A DNA stretch of 64,000 nucleotides, from contig UBNV01000013.1 in the NCBI GenBank assembly GCA_900466945.1, forward strand, positions 1 to 64,000. Reading direction: 5' to 3'. The notes beneath the pieces are model-generated. The model saw only the letters and a program-made list of their open reading frames with translations, ran no database searches and was not told the origin of the DNA. Both the position numbers and the translations under genes were made by a program. The stretch comes from Hyphomicrobiales bacterium. Its GTDB lineage: Bacteria > Pseudomonadota > Alphaproteobacteria > Rhizobiales > Rhizobiaceae. Shown piece after piece: positions 25,458-33,931 of the stretch. Position 1 is the first letter of the stretch; each line of letters opens with the position of its first letter.

Positions 25458-25754
25458 TCAGCGCCGAAGAAAGTCTGGGAGCGATCTATTATGGATCACT
25501 GACAGAATTTCGATGTCGGGAGACCGGATGGCGTAGAAGATCACGTGCTCGCCCTGCGGATAGGAATAGCAGTTATCACGCAGTTCGGGTCGCGCACGGC
25601 CAAGGAGAGGTTGCTCGGCGAGCCATCTGAAACGGTGCCTGAGTTCGCCGAGGTATTTGCGACGCTGCTCATTACCCCATTGCCGCGCGGTATAGTCATT
25701 GATCGCCTTGAGATCATCAGCCGCTTTCGGCGTAAGGCGATAGCGGCCGCTCAA
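25458..25754 (-). CDS. parE: ParE-type toxin
   Basis: A 98-residue RelE/ParE superfamily toxin with YRLTPKAADDLKAINDYT at the N-terminus, GRARPELRDNCYSYPQGEHVIFYAI in the middle and IEILSVIHNRSL at the end. The last two segments are classic ParE. Family toxins usually poison DNA gyrase, though some act elsewhere. Its ATG overlaps the parD stop (ATGA), so toxin and antitoxin are coupled. It is convergent with cobO. Confidence 0.93.
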   Translation of the reverse strand: MSGRYRLTPKAADDLKAINDYTARQWGNEQRRKYLGELRHRFRWLAEQPLLGRARPELRDNCYSYPQGEHVIFYAIRSPDIEILSVIHNRSLPDFLRR

Positions 25755-26005
25755 CGGTGATCTACCTCGACATCCGCCTGGATCAGACGGTCGAGAAAAT
25801 CGTCGTCTACAAACACTCCCGCCTTCGCCTGTTGCCGGCCTTCGTCGATTTGAAGAAGAACGTCTGCAAGCTTGCGGTCCTGATCCTCCAGGCCTTTCAG
25901 CGCATCGCGCACGACCTCGTCCGCAGACGCATAGCGACCGCTCTTGACCTTCTCATCGATGAAGTTGAGCCAATGAGCTCCAAGATCGAGAGCTGTCTTT
26001 GCCAT
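25751..26005 (-). CDS. parD: ParD-type antitoxin
   Basis: An 84-residue antitoxin with the N-terminal ribbon-helix-helix DNA-binding domain (LGAHWLNFIDEKVKSGRYASADEVVRDALKGL) and an acidic C-terminal tail that would neutralise ParE. The ATG at 26005 follows GAGAGGAACC, a good ribosome binding site; the longer upstream reading is not needed. As usual the antitoxin gene comes first. ParD normally represses its own promoter. Confidence 0.93.
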   Translation of the reverse strand: MAKTALDLGAHWLNFIDEKVKSGRYASADEVVRDALKGLEDQDRKLADVLLQIDEGRQQAKAGVFVDDDFLDRLIQADVEVDHR

Positions 26006-26080
26006 GGTTCCTCTCTGCGAGCCCTGAATTGCCGAGAGTGAATATAGCGCTCCGCTCTCGCTCTGCAAAGAACGGACTCT

Positions 26081-26866
26081 TCAGACCCCGATCCACACTC
26101 GGATCGGGTTGGTCGGGTCAGCGAGCAGGCGGATGGCGAGTGCCACGCAGGTAACCACCAGCAGCGGCTTGATGATCCGGGCGCCCTGGCGCATGGCGAA
26201 GCGCGAGCCAGTCTGGGCGCCGAGGAACTGGCCGACGCCCATCAGGAGGCCGACTTTCCAGAGCACCACGCCGCTCGCGACGAAGATCAGGAAGGCGCCG
26301 ACATTGGAGCCTAGGTTGAGAAGCTTCGTATGCGCCGTCGCCTTCAGCATGCCGAAGCCAGCAAGTGAGACGAAGGCGAGCATGAAGAAGGAACCGGTGC
26401 CGGGGCCGAACACGCCGTCATAGAGGCCAATCAGCGGCACAAGCGTTACGCCGAAGACGAAGGGCGTCATGCGCTGGTGGCGGTCTTCGTCGGAAATGTT
26501 CGGCTTCAGCGCAAAATAGAGCGCGATGGCAACGAGCAGGAAGGGCATCAGCACCCGCAGCACGTCTCCCGGCACCACCGTTGCAATCAGGGCGCCGATG
26601 GCGCCACCGATAACCGCCATGGCAGCCATCGGCAACTGCTTCTTCAGATCCACATGACCTTTGCGCGCATAGGCAAGCGTCGCCGACCCCGCGCCGAACA
26701 TCGACTGCAGCTTGTTGGTGCCCAGCGTTTCCAGCGGCGGAATTCCCGCGATCAACATGGCGGGAATGGTGATCAATCCGCCGCCACCGGCAATCGAATC
26801 GATAAAGCCGGCGATGAAGGCAGCGACGAACAAAAGCAGCAGCGCTTGGAAGGCGAGATCGGCCAC
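26081..26866 (-). CDS. TSUP (TauE/SafE) family membrane permease
   Basis: A 261-residue protein with seven to eight predicted membrane helices and the duplicated TSUP signature: FIAGFIDSIAGGGGLITIPA with GTNKLQS near the N-terminus, and GLYDGVFGPGTGSFFML with LLNLGSNVGA in the second half. These permeases export sulfite, sulfonates or organosulfur anions. The start is uncertain; GTG at 26866 fits where homology begins. The reading frame remains open far upstream, antisense to cbiX, but that part is not coding. Confidence 0.9.
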   Translation of the reverse strand: MADLAFQALLLLFVAAFIAGFIDSIAGGGGLITIPAMLIAGIPPLETLGTNKLQSMFGAGSATLAYARKGHVDLKKQLPMAAMAVIGGAIGALIATVVPGDVLRVLMPFLLVAIALYFALKPNISDEDRHQRMTPFVFGVTLVPLIGLYDGVFGPGTGSFFMLAFVSLAGFGMLKATAHTKLLNLGSNVGAFLIFVASGVVLWKVGLLMGVGQFLGAQTGSRFAMRQGARIIKPLLVVTCVALAIRLLADPTNPIRVWIGV

Positions 26867-27061
26867 GGGGAAACTCGTGAAGGGGAGGGAAGGTGCCGTC
26901 GTTGTGGACCAAACGGCGCAGCTGCGCAACCTTACAAGGCTGTGTCGCGCGTGTCGCGAGCGGGACATTCTGTGAACTGCCGCTTCCGTCACACAAAGCG
27001 CCGCAATCCGGTTTGACCGCTGGGTTAGGCTTCGATAAAGCTCAGGGTAATGTGCGACGGC

Positions 27062-27214
27062 GCCTGTTCGACAGGCTGGAAATAGTCCGGTGCGGCCGAC
27101 CCAATCAGGGGGCCAATTCCGGAGCTGTCCCAAAGGCCATGGACCACGCCTGAAGAGGTGAATGGTTCGGCGCTTCGTACAGGCAGACAAAACGAAGCAG
27201 GGAGGCCTCAACCT
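27062..27214 (+). promoter_or_regulatory. Structured leader before cbiX, possible cobalamin-riboswitch relic
   Basis: The 348-base divergent region 26867-27214 holds, close to cbiX, a GCCTGT-TCG-ACAGGC hairpin (27062-27076), GGAAATAGTCCGGTGCG, CCGGAGCTGTCCC (27119-27131) and GCTTCGT...ACGAAGC (27172-27198) ahead of GGGAGG. CCGGTGCG and CCGGAGCTGTCCC resemble the P3 region of cobalamin riboswitches, but the invariant GCCACTG and CAGGAGACCTGCC blocks are missing. It is either a degenerate element or an unrelated leader. Confidence 0.3.
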
Positions 27215-28576
27215 ATGGCTGAAAAACTCGGAATCATGGTCTGCGGCCACGGCAGCCGCAATCAGAACGCAGCGAAGGAATTCGCCGTGATCGCAGAGGC
27301 GCTGCGCGCCCGCAATCCCGACATGCCGGTCGAATACGGCTATCTCGAATTCTGCAACCCGGTGATTTTGGCCGGTCTCGACAGCCTGCGCGAACAGGGC
27401 GTGACCCGCGTGCTGGCCGTCCCCGGCATGCTCTTTGCTGCCGGCCACGCCAAGAACGACATTCCCTCGGTGCTCAACACTTATCAGGCACAGAATCCAG
27501 GCATGGTGGTCAATTACGGCCGCGAGCTTGGCATCGACCTGAAGATGATCCGCGCCGCCGGTGATCGCATTCAGGCGGCCGTCGATGAGGCGAACGAGAC
27601 GCAAGGTTTCGTCGAGAAGCACGATACGCTGCTGATGGTGGTCGGTCGCGGCTCGTCCGATCCGGACGCCAATTCCAACGCCACCAAGGTCATGCGCATG
27701 CTTTGGGAAGGCATGGGCTTCGGCTGGGGTGAAACCTGTTATTCGGGTGTCACCTTCCCGCTGGTGGAGCCGGGCCTGACGCACGCCGCCAAGCTTGGCT
27801 ACAAGCGCATCGTCGTCTTCCCGTATTTCCTGTTCACCGGTGTGCTGGTGAAGCGCATCTACAGCTATACCGACGAGGTGGCAGCGCGTTACCCGGAGAT
27901 CCAGTTCGTCAAGGCGAGCTATTTGAACGATCACCCGCTGGTCCTCGATGCCTTCCAGGATCGGGTCAAGGAGATCCTTGAAGGCGCGGCCGTCATGAAC
28001 TGCCAGATGTGCAAGTACCGCGAACAGGTGCTCGGCTTCGAAGCCGATGTCGGCCAGCCGCAGGAGAGCCATCATCACCATGTCGAGGGCATTGGCGGCG
28101 GCTTGGAAAACTGTCCCTGCAAGGGGGATTGCGACGCCTCCTGCCGTGATCCCGATTTCTGTCGCGAGCATGGCCTGCCGTGGACGCCGCTGCACAGCCA
28201 TGCGGAACCCGCATCTCTGAAGCCAGTGCCGGTTGAGCCGACCTTCGACTACGCGCCGTCCTTCACGCTCGGCGGCAAGTATGCCGGCCTCAAGGACAAG
28301 ACCCCTGATGCCGATCTGCAGGCCGTGATGGACGCTCCGTCCTCCGGCAAGGTTGCCCAGCACGAGCATGGTCCCAACTGCGGCTGTGGCCATCATGACC
28401 ACGATCATGGTCACGGACATCACCACGACCACGATCATCACCATGGCCACGATCACGGACACGACCATGGACATGCCCACGGTCATTCCCATGCTCACGG
28501 CCACGACCATCATCACGCACCTTACCCCCATGCCGACCATCCGCTGGGGCCGAAGTCGATGCAGAAGAAAAAGTAA
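27215..28576 (+). CDS. cbiX: CbiX-type sirohydrochlorin cobaltochelatase with His-rich tail
   Basis: A 453-residue protein with two CbiX half-domains (about 5-135 and 145-260; MVCGHGSRNQNAAKEF and VVGRGSSDPDANSNA carry the chelatase histidine or equivalent). After them come MNCQMCKYREQ (about 267), like the MxCxxC Fe-S site of long CbiX, further Cys motifs (CPCKGDCDASC, NCGCG), and a C-terminal tail of about 60 residues that is mostly His/Asp/Gly. CbiX inserts cobalt into sirohydrochlorin in the anaerobic route, yet CobN is encoded in the same cluster. A TAATG overlap couples it to the next gene. Confidence 0.92.
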   Translation: MAEKLGIMVCGHGSRNQNAAKEFAVIAEALRARNPDMPVEYGYLEFCNPVILAGLDSLREQGVTRVLAVPGMLFAAGHAKNDIPSVLNTYQAQNPGMVVNYGRELGIDLKMIRAAGDRIQAAVDEANETQGFVEKHDTLLMVVGRGSSDPDANSNATKVMRMLWEGMGFGWGETCYSGVTFPLVEPGLTHAAKLGYKRIVVFPYFLFTGVLVKRIYSYTDEVAARYPEIQFVKASYLNDHPLVLDAFQDRVKEILEGAAVMNCQMCKYREQVLGFEADVGQPQESHHHHVEGIGGGLENCPCKGDCDASCRDPDFCREHGLPWTPLHSHAEPASLKPVPVEPTFDYAPSFTLGGKYAGLKDKTPDADLQAVMDAPSSGKVAQHEHGPNCGCGHHDHDHGHGHHHDHDHHHGHDHGHDHGHAHGHSHAHGHDHHHAPYPHADHPLGPKSMQKKK

Positions 28577-29481
28577 TGCCGCTCTTCGATCGCATCCTGA
28601 TCGTCGACTGGTCCGGTGCCGGACAACCGGTGACGGGCAAGAACTCGCTCTGGGCGTGCCTCGCCCGGCGCGAGGGCGATCTGGTTGTGATCGACTGGAA
28701 CGAGAATTTTCCGACCCGTCATGCCTTCATGCAGCGACTTGATGTCGTGGTCGGCGCTGCGATTGCCGAAGGCCAACGCCTGCTTTGCGGCTTCGACTTT
28801 GCCTTCGGCTATCCAACGGGCACCGCCGAGCGACTGACGGGCAGGGCGGACTGGCGGGCCCTATGGCGCAAGATTGCCGACGAGATCGAGGATGCGCCTG
28901 ACAACCGCAACAACCGCTTCGATCTCGCCTCGCGCTGGAATGCCACCCATTTTGGGGGCGAGCCGCGCTTCTGGGGGCGGCCGCATCAGCATGTCTATGC
29001 TGATCTCTCAGACAAAAAGCCGCCCGCGCCGACAAACGCGCCGCTCGCCTTCCGCCGCTCGGAGTATTTTGCCAAGGGGGCGAAGGCCGTTTGGCAGCTG
29101 ACCTATAATGGCTCGGTTGGCAGCCAGACACTGCTTGGCATTGCGCGTCTGTCCCGTTTCCTCGATGAGAGCGGCCACGGTGAACACGTCGCCGTTTGGC
29201 CGTTCGAGACGGGGTTTGCCGGCACCTTTGAAAAACCCGTGGTCTTCGCGGAGATATACCCGTCGCTCTTTGCGCTGCCAGAGGGCGACGAGGTCAAGGA
29301 CGCCCTTCAGGTGCGGACCGTTGCGGAGGCCTTTGCACGGTTCGATGCGGATGGCCGGCTTGGCATCCTGCTTGATCGTCCGGCGGTGCTGACGGATGAC
29401 GAGCTCGCCGTTTCGATTGCGGAAGAGGGTTGGGTGCTCGGCATCGGGCACCTCGAACTTCCGCGGGAGATGGCAGCATGA
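28576..29481 (+). CDS. Conserved hypothetical protein of the cobalamin cluster
   Basis: A 301-residue soluble protein. The N-terminus ILIVDWSGAGQPVTGKNSLW and the later GFDFAFGYPTG suggest an RNase-H-like fold as in DUF429 proteins, but I cannot confirm it. It is tightly placed between cbiX (TAATG overlap) and cobH (ATGA overlap), so it belongs to the cobalamin transcription unit. No role in B12 synthesis is known to me. No signal peptide or membrane segments are seen. Confidence 0.75.
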   Translation: MPLFDRILIVDWSGAGQPVTGKNSLWACLARREGDLVVIDWNENFPTRHAFMQRLDVVVGAAIAEGQRLLCGFDFAFGYPTGTAERLTGRADWRALWRKIADEIEDAPDNRNNRFDLASRWNATHFGGEPRFWGRPHQHVYADLSDKKPPAPTNAPLAFRRSEYFAKGAKAVWQLTYNGSVGSQTLLGIARLSRFLDESGHGEHVAVWPFETGFAGTFEKPVVFAEIYPSLFALPEGDEVKDALQVRTVAEAFARFDADGRLGILLDRPAVLTDDELAVSIAEEGWVLGIGHLELPREMAA

Positions 29482-30122
29482 CATCGCCCCTCGACTACAT
29501 CCGTGACCCCGCGGAAATCTACCGCCAGTCCTTCGCCACCATCCGCGACGAAGCCGATCTCGAGCGTTTCCCGACCGTCCTCCAGCCACTGGTCATCCGG
29601 CTTATCCATGCCTGTGGCATGGTCGACCTCGCCGATGACGTCAGGTGGTCGGACGGGGCCTTCGAGGCCGGTGCCGCGGGGCTTGAAAAAGGTGCGCCAG
29701 TCCTCGTCGATGTCGAAATGGTCCACCACGGCGTGATCCGCCGCCTGCTCCCGAGCGACAACAAGATCCTCTGCCTGCTCAACGACGAGCGTGTGCGCCC
29801 GAAGGCCGTGGAGATCGGCAACACCCGCTCGGCTGCCCAGGTCGACCTCTGGGACGACCATCTCGGTGGCGCCGTCGTCGCCATCGGCAATGCACCGACG
29901 GCGCTTTTCCGGCTACTGGAGCGCATCGATACTGGTGCCCCGAAGCCTGCGATCATCCTCGGCTTTCCCGTCGGCTTCGTTGGTGCCGCCGAAAGCAAGG
30001 ATGAACTGATCGCTAATTCCAGGGGCATTCCCTATATAGCGGTCCGTGGTCGTCGCGGCGGCTCGGCCATGGCGTCTGCTGCCGTCAATGCCTTGGCGGG
30101 AGGGCTCGGCACCAGTGTCTGA
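29478..30122 (+). CDS. cobH: Precorrin-8X methylmutase
   Basis: A 214-residue enzyme that moves the C11 methyl to C12, turning precorrin-8X into hydrogenobyrinic acid. The catalytic histidine is in VIRLIHACGMVDLADD, and NAPTALFRLLE and FPVGFVGAAESK are family signatures. CobH and CbiC are homologous and the type cannot be told from sequence. The start overlaps the preceding gene by ATGA and the end overlaps cobL by eight bases. Confidence 0.96.
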   Translation: MTSPLDYIRDPAEIYRQSFATIRDEADLERFPTVLQPLVIRLIHACGMVDLADDVRWSDGAFEAGAAGLEKGAPVLVDVEMVHHGVIRRLLPSDNKILCLLNDERVRPKAVEIGNTRSAAQVDLWDDHLGGAVVAIGNAPTALFRLLERIDTGAPKPAIILGFPVGFVGAAESKDELIANSRGIPYIAVRGRRGGSAMASAAVNALAGGLGTSV

Positions 30123-31356
30123 CGCGCCGCACACCCCCTGGCTCACCATTATCGGTATCGGCGACAACGGGCTGGAAAGCCTGACGCCCGAGGCGCAGGC
30201 CGTCGTCTGGCAGGCGGAAACACTTGTCATCGGCGAGCGACTGGATGCGGTCATCGACGGATCGAACCTGCCCCAGCTGAAGCGGATCCTCACCTGGGGC
30301 GCTGGGTTTCGCGAGACACTCGCCGAAATCCTGAAGCTGCGGGGCACGCCCGTGACGATCCTGGCCACGGGCGACCCCATGCATTTCGGTATTGGCGCGA
30401 CGCTGCGGCGGTATGTGTCGGCCGACGAAATGTTTGTCTTGCCGAGCCCATCGGCCTTTTCACTGGCCGCTGCCCGGCTTGGCTGGCCACTGCAATCGGT
30501 CACGCAGATCTCGCTGCATGGCCGGCCGCTCGCCTTCCTCAACCGCCATGTCATGCCACGTGCCCGCATCCTCGCGCTGACCTCCGATGCCTCCACCGTC
30601 CAGGCCGCGGCTGTGCTCTTGGCCGAGCGCGGCTTTGGTGCCTCGGTGCTTCAGGTGCTGGAACACATGGGCGGCACGAAAGAACGTGTCCTGCGCATGA
30701 CGGCGCTCGAAATGGCCGAGACTTGCCCTGTCATTTCCGATTTCAACACGCTGGCCATCGACTGTGCCTGGGACGGACCGCTTCTGGCTCCTGTGCCGGG
30801 CCTTCCCGACGAGGCCTTCCGCCATGACGGGCAGCTCACCAAGCGGGAGATCCGCGCGGCAACGCTGGCCCAGCTCGCGCCCTTTCCCAATGCCCGCCTC
30901 TGGGATGTCGGCGCTGGTTGCGGCTCGATCGCGATCGAGTGGATGCGCTCCGGCATGGGAACGAAGGCGATCGCAATCGAGGCCAAACCCGAGCGGCTGG
31001 CGATGATCCGCGAGAATGCCCAAACCCTCGGCGTGCCTGACCTCGACGTTGTCGAAGGCGAGGCACCGGCGGTGCTTGGCGGTCTGAAGACACCCGACGT
31101 CATCTTCATTGGCGGTGGCATCAGCGGCGAGGGGCTGTTCGAGGCCTGCTGGGCAGCTCTGGCCCCCGGCGGACGGCTGGTCGCCAATGCCGTGACGATC
31201 GAGGGCGAGGCCAAACTCGTCGATCTGCGCAGCCACCACGGCGGGGAACTTGCCCGCATACAGGTCTCGCGAGCGGCCCCGGTCGGGCGCTTTTGCGGCT
31301 GGAAGTCGCTGATGCCGGTCACGATGTGGACGGTTGTAAAGGGAGAGGGTGAATGA
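30115..31356 (+). CDS. cobL: Precorrin-6Y C5,15-methyltransferase (decarboxylating)
   Basis: A 413-residue bifunctional protein equal in length to the well-studied CobL: an N-terminal CbiE tetrapyrrole methylase domain (about 1-205; TIIGIGDNGLESLTPEA, ATGDPMHFGIGATL) and a C-terminal CbiT domain (about 235-400) with the SAM-binding LWDVGAGCGSIAIEW. It methylates C5 and C15 and decarboxylates the C12 acetate. The start is GTG at 30115, within the cobH end; GGGAGG lies upstream. The end overlaps cobI by ATGA. Confidence 0.97.
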   Translation: MSDAPHTPWLTIIGIGDNGLESLTPEAQAVVWQAETLVIGERLDAVIDGSNLPQLKRILTWGAGFRETLAEILKLRGTPVTILATGDPMHFGIGATLRRYVSADEMFVLPSPSAFSLAAARLGWPLQSVTQISLHGRPLAFLNRHVMPRARILALTSDASTVQAAAVLLAERGFGASVLQVLEHMGGTKERVLRMTALEMAETCPVISDFNTLAIDCAWDGPLLAPVPGLPDEAFRHDGQLTKREIRAATLAQLAPFPNARLWDVGAGCGSIAIEWMRSGMGTKAIAIEAKPERLAMIRENAQTLGVPDLDVVEGEAPAVLGGLKTPDVIFIGGGISGEGLFEACWAALAPGGRLVANAVTIEGEAKLVDLRSHHGGELARIQVSRAAPVGRFCGWKSLMPVTMWTVVKGEGE

Positions 31357-32090
31357 CCGGAAAACTCTATGGCCTCGGCCTCGGGCCCGGCGATCCGGAA
31401 TTGCTGACCCTGAAGGCGCATCGCATCCTGACGCAGTGCCCTGTTGTTGCCTATCCGGCCCCCGATACCGGCCCGAGCTTCGCCCGCCAGATCGCAGCCC
31501 CTTATCTGACCGCAGCGCAGTTGGAGGTGCCGATCATCGTGCCGATGCGGGTCGAGCGCTTTCCGGCGCAGGATATCTACACCAAGGCTGCTGAGACGCT
31601 GTCGCATCATCTGGACGCCGGTTCTGATGTTGCCGTCCTTTGCGAAGGTGACCCCTTCTTCTACGGCTCCTTTATGTATCTCTTCGAGCGCCTGGCGGAT
31701 CGATATCCGACTGAGGTCGTGCCCGGCGTCTCCTCGATGATGGCGGCCGCCGCTGGCCTCGGACGGCCGCTCGCTGCCCGCAACGACGTGCTGACGGTGC
31801 TCCCCGGCCCTCTGTCGGATGAGGAACTGGCCGCGCGCATCGAGGCCTCCGGCGCCGTCGCCATCATCAAGCTCGGCCGGCATTTCGCCCGCATCCGCGC
31901 GCTGATCGAAAGCCTCGGGCTCACCGCGCAGGCGGGTTATGCCGAGCGCGTGAGCCTTGCCGAACAGAAGCTGACGCCGCTTGCGGATGTGGCCGAGGAC
32001 ACCGCGCCCTATTTCTCGATGATTCTGATCTACAAGGGTGAGGAGCGCTGGCATCCGGCGCTGGCCAAGACGCTGGGAAGCGCGGGCTGA
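31353..32090 (+). CDS. cobI: Precorrin-2 C20-methyltransferase
   Basis: A 245-residue SAM-dependent methylase of the CobI/CbiL group. The N-terminal GKLYGLGLGPGDPELLTLKA and CEGDPFFYGSFMYLFERL motifs form the SAM pocket; VVPGVSSMMAAAA is also conserved. It makes precorrin-3A (or the cobalt form). It overlaps cobL by ATGA and the CbiG-CobJ gene by TGATG. Confidence 0.97.
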   Translation: MTGKLYGLGLGPGDPELLTLKAHRILTQCPVVAYPAPDTGPSFARQIAAPYLTAAQLEVPIIVPMRVERFPAQDIYTKAAETLSHHLDAGSDVAVLCEGDPFFYGSFMYLFERLADRYPTEVVPGVSSMMAAAAGLGRPLAARNDVLTVLPGPLSDEELAARIEASGAVAIIKLGRHFARIRALIESLGLTAQAGYAERVSLAEQKLTPLADVAEDTAPYFSMILIYKGEERWHPALAKTLGSAG

Positions 32091-33931
32091 TGACGGGCAT
32101 CGCCGCATCCCCGGCCAAACCGGCCGTCCTGATCCTGAGCGACGCCGCCGCCTCGCTGGGTCGCCGCATTGCGACGGACATCGGCGGCGAACTGCATGGT
32201 GCTGCCGCTCGCGTCGAAGAGGCAGATCTACGCTTTGCATCTGCCAAGGACCATGTCCAGGCGCTGTTTGCCGCCGGCCGACCGATCGTTGCTGTGATGG
32301 CTTCTGGCGCGCTTATTCGTCTCCTCGCGCCGCTGCTCTCTGACAAACAGTCGGAACCGCCTGTGCTCGCCGTCGCCGAGGATGGTTCCTCTGTTGTGCC
32401 GCTGCTCGGCGGCCACCATGGCGCCAATGACCTCGCACGACAGATCGCGACCGCCATCGGTGCCCATGCCGCAATCACGACGGCCGGCGACCTGAAATTC
32501 GGGTTAGCGCTTGATCAGCCGCCGGAAGGCTATGTGCTCGCCAATCCCGAGAGGGCCAAGGCAGTGATGGCCGAACTTGTGGCCGGCTCTGGCGCCCGGC
32601 TCGAGGGTGCATCCGCCAACTGGCTTACCCAATCAAGACTTCCATTTAAACAAGAGGCCCGCGTGACGCTGACCGTGACCGACCAACAGAAGACATCAGG
32701 CGAGCTGAAACTCGTTTATCATCCGAAGACGCTTGTGCTCGGCATGGGCTGCGAGCGGCACGCAAAGCCGGAAGAGGCGATTGCCTTGGCCGAGGAAGCG
32801 CTGGCCAAGGGTGGTTTCGCGAAGACAAGCCTTGCTGCCGTCTGCTCGATCGACCTCAAGGCCGACGAAACGGCGATCCATGCGGTGGCCGCCCATTTTG
32901 GCGTGCCGGCCCGCTTCTTCACCGCAGCCACGCTCGAAGCCGAAGCGCCGCGCCTGAAGAACCCGTCTGAGGTCGTCTTTGCCGAAGTTGGCTGCCATGG
33001 CGTTGCCGAAGGGGCAGCGCTTGCGGCTGTCGGCGCGTCCGGCGAACTCGTTGTCGAGAAGATCAAGTCCAAGGGGGCCACAGCCGCGATTGCAAGAGCC
33101 GCTGATATTGTCGACCCGAAGACGACAGGCCGTGCCCGTGGCACACTTTTCGTCGTCGGCATCGGCCCGGGCTCGGAAGGCTGGCGCTCGCCAGAAGTCT
33201 CGCGCATGGTCCAGGCCTCGACCGATCTTGTCGGCTACTCGCTTTATCTCGACCTGCTCGGCCCGCTCGCTGACGGCAAGACCCGCCACGATTTCGACCT
33301 CGGCAAGGAAGAAGCGCGCGTCGTGCATGCCATGGAGCTGGCGGGGCAGGGCAACACCGTGGCGCTGGTCTGCTCGGGCGACGCCGGCATCTATGCCATG
33401 GCAACGCTCGTCTTCGAGCTCTTCGACAAGGGTGGCATCACAGATGGTGCGAGCCGCATCGAAGTCCAGGTCTCGCCCGGAATTTCCGCGCTGCAGGCTG
33501 CTGCTGCCCGCATCGGCGCGCCGCTCGGCCATGACTTCTGCACCATCTCGCTCTCGGATCTCCTGACCCCTTGGGAGCATATCCAGCGCCGGGTGAAGGC
33601 GGCGGGCGAGGGCGATTTCGTCATCGCCTTCTACAATCCGGTCTCGATGAAGCGCCGCACGCAGCTCGCTTATGCCCGAGACGAACTCCTTAAATACCGC
33701 CCGTCCTCCACACCCGTCATTCTCGCCACCAATCTGGGGCGCGAGGGTGAAACCGTGCGCACCGTGCCGCTCGGAGAACTGAACGTCGACGACGTCGACA
33801 TGCTGACCGTCGTCGTGGTCGGCTCGTCCGAGAGCCGGACGGTGACGACCGGTGACGGCAAGACCTGGGTCTACACACCACGCGGTTACTCGGGCAAGGC
33901 AGACAGTGGCATGAAGGGAAGTGAAGTATGA
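32090..33931 (+). CDS. cobJ: CbiG-CobJ fusion: precorrin ring-processing protein and C17-methyltransferase
   Basis: A 613-residue fusion. Residues about 10-140 look like the CbiG N-terminal domain (GRPIVAVMASGALIRLLAPLL, PLLGGHHGANDLARQIA). Residues about 215-335 match the CbiG C-terminal/CobE domain (LVLGMGCERHAKPEEAIALA, SIDLKADETAIHAVAAHFG). Residues about 345-600 are a CobJ/CbiH methylase (VVGIGPGSEGWRSPE, CSGDAGIYAMATL, FYNPVSMKRR). CbiG opens the lactone and releases acetaldehyde in the cobalt-early pathway; CobJ methylates C17 with ring contraction. No cobG is nearby. Confidence 0.93.
   Translation: MTGIAASPAKPAVLILSDAAASLGRRIATDIGGELHGAAARVEEADLRFASAKDHVQALFAAGRPIVAVMASGALIRLLAPLLSDKQSEPPVLAVAEDGSSVVPLLGGHHGANDLARQIATAIGAHAAITTAGDLKFGLALDQPPEGYVLANPERAKAVMAELVAGSGARLEGASANWLTQSRLPFKQEARVTLTVTDQQKTSGELKLVYHPKTLVLGMGCERHAKPEEAIALAEEALAKGGFAKTSLAAVCSIDLKADETAIHAVAAHFGVPARFFTAATLEAEAPRLKNPSEVVFAEVGCHGVAEGAALAAVGASGELVVEKIKSKGATAAIARAADIVDPKTTGRARGTLFVVGIGPGSEGWRSPEVSRMVQASTDLVGYSLYLDLLGPLADGKTRHDFDLGKEEARVVHAMELAGQGNTVALVCSGDAGIYAMATLVFELFDKGGITDGASRIEVQVSPGISALQAAAARIGAPLGHDFCTISLSDLLTPWEHIQRRVKAAGEGDFVIAFYNPVSMKRRTQLAYARDELLKYRPSSTPVILATNLGREGETVRTVPLGELNVDDVDMLTVVVVGSSESRTVTTGDGKTWVYTPRGYSGKADSGMKGSEV

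Noticed and set aside
26081-28540. Minus-strand ORF of 819 codons running through TSUP and antisense to cbiX
   Set aside because: Only the last 261 codons are TSUP; the rest is antisense to the cbiX gene and is low-complexity Met/Val.
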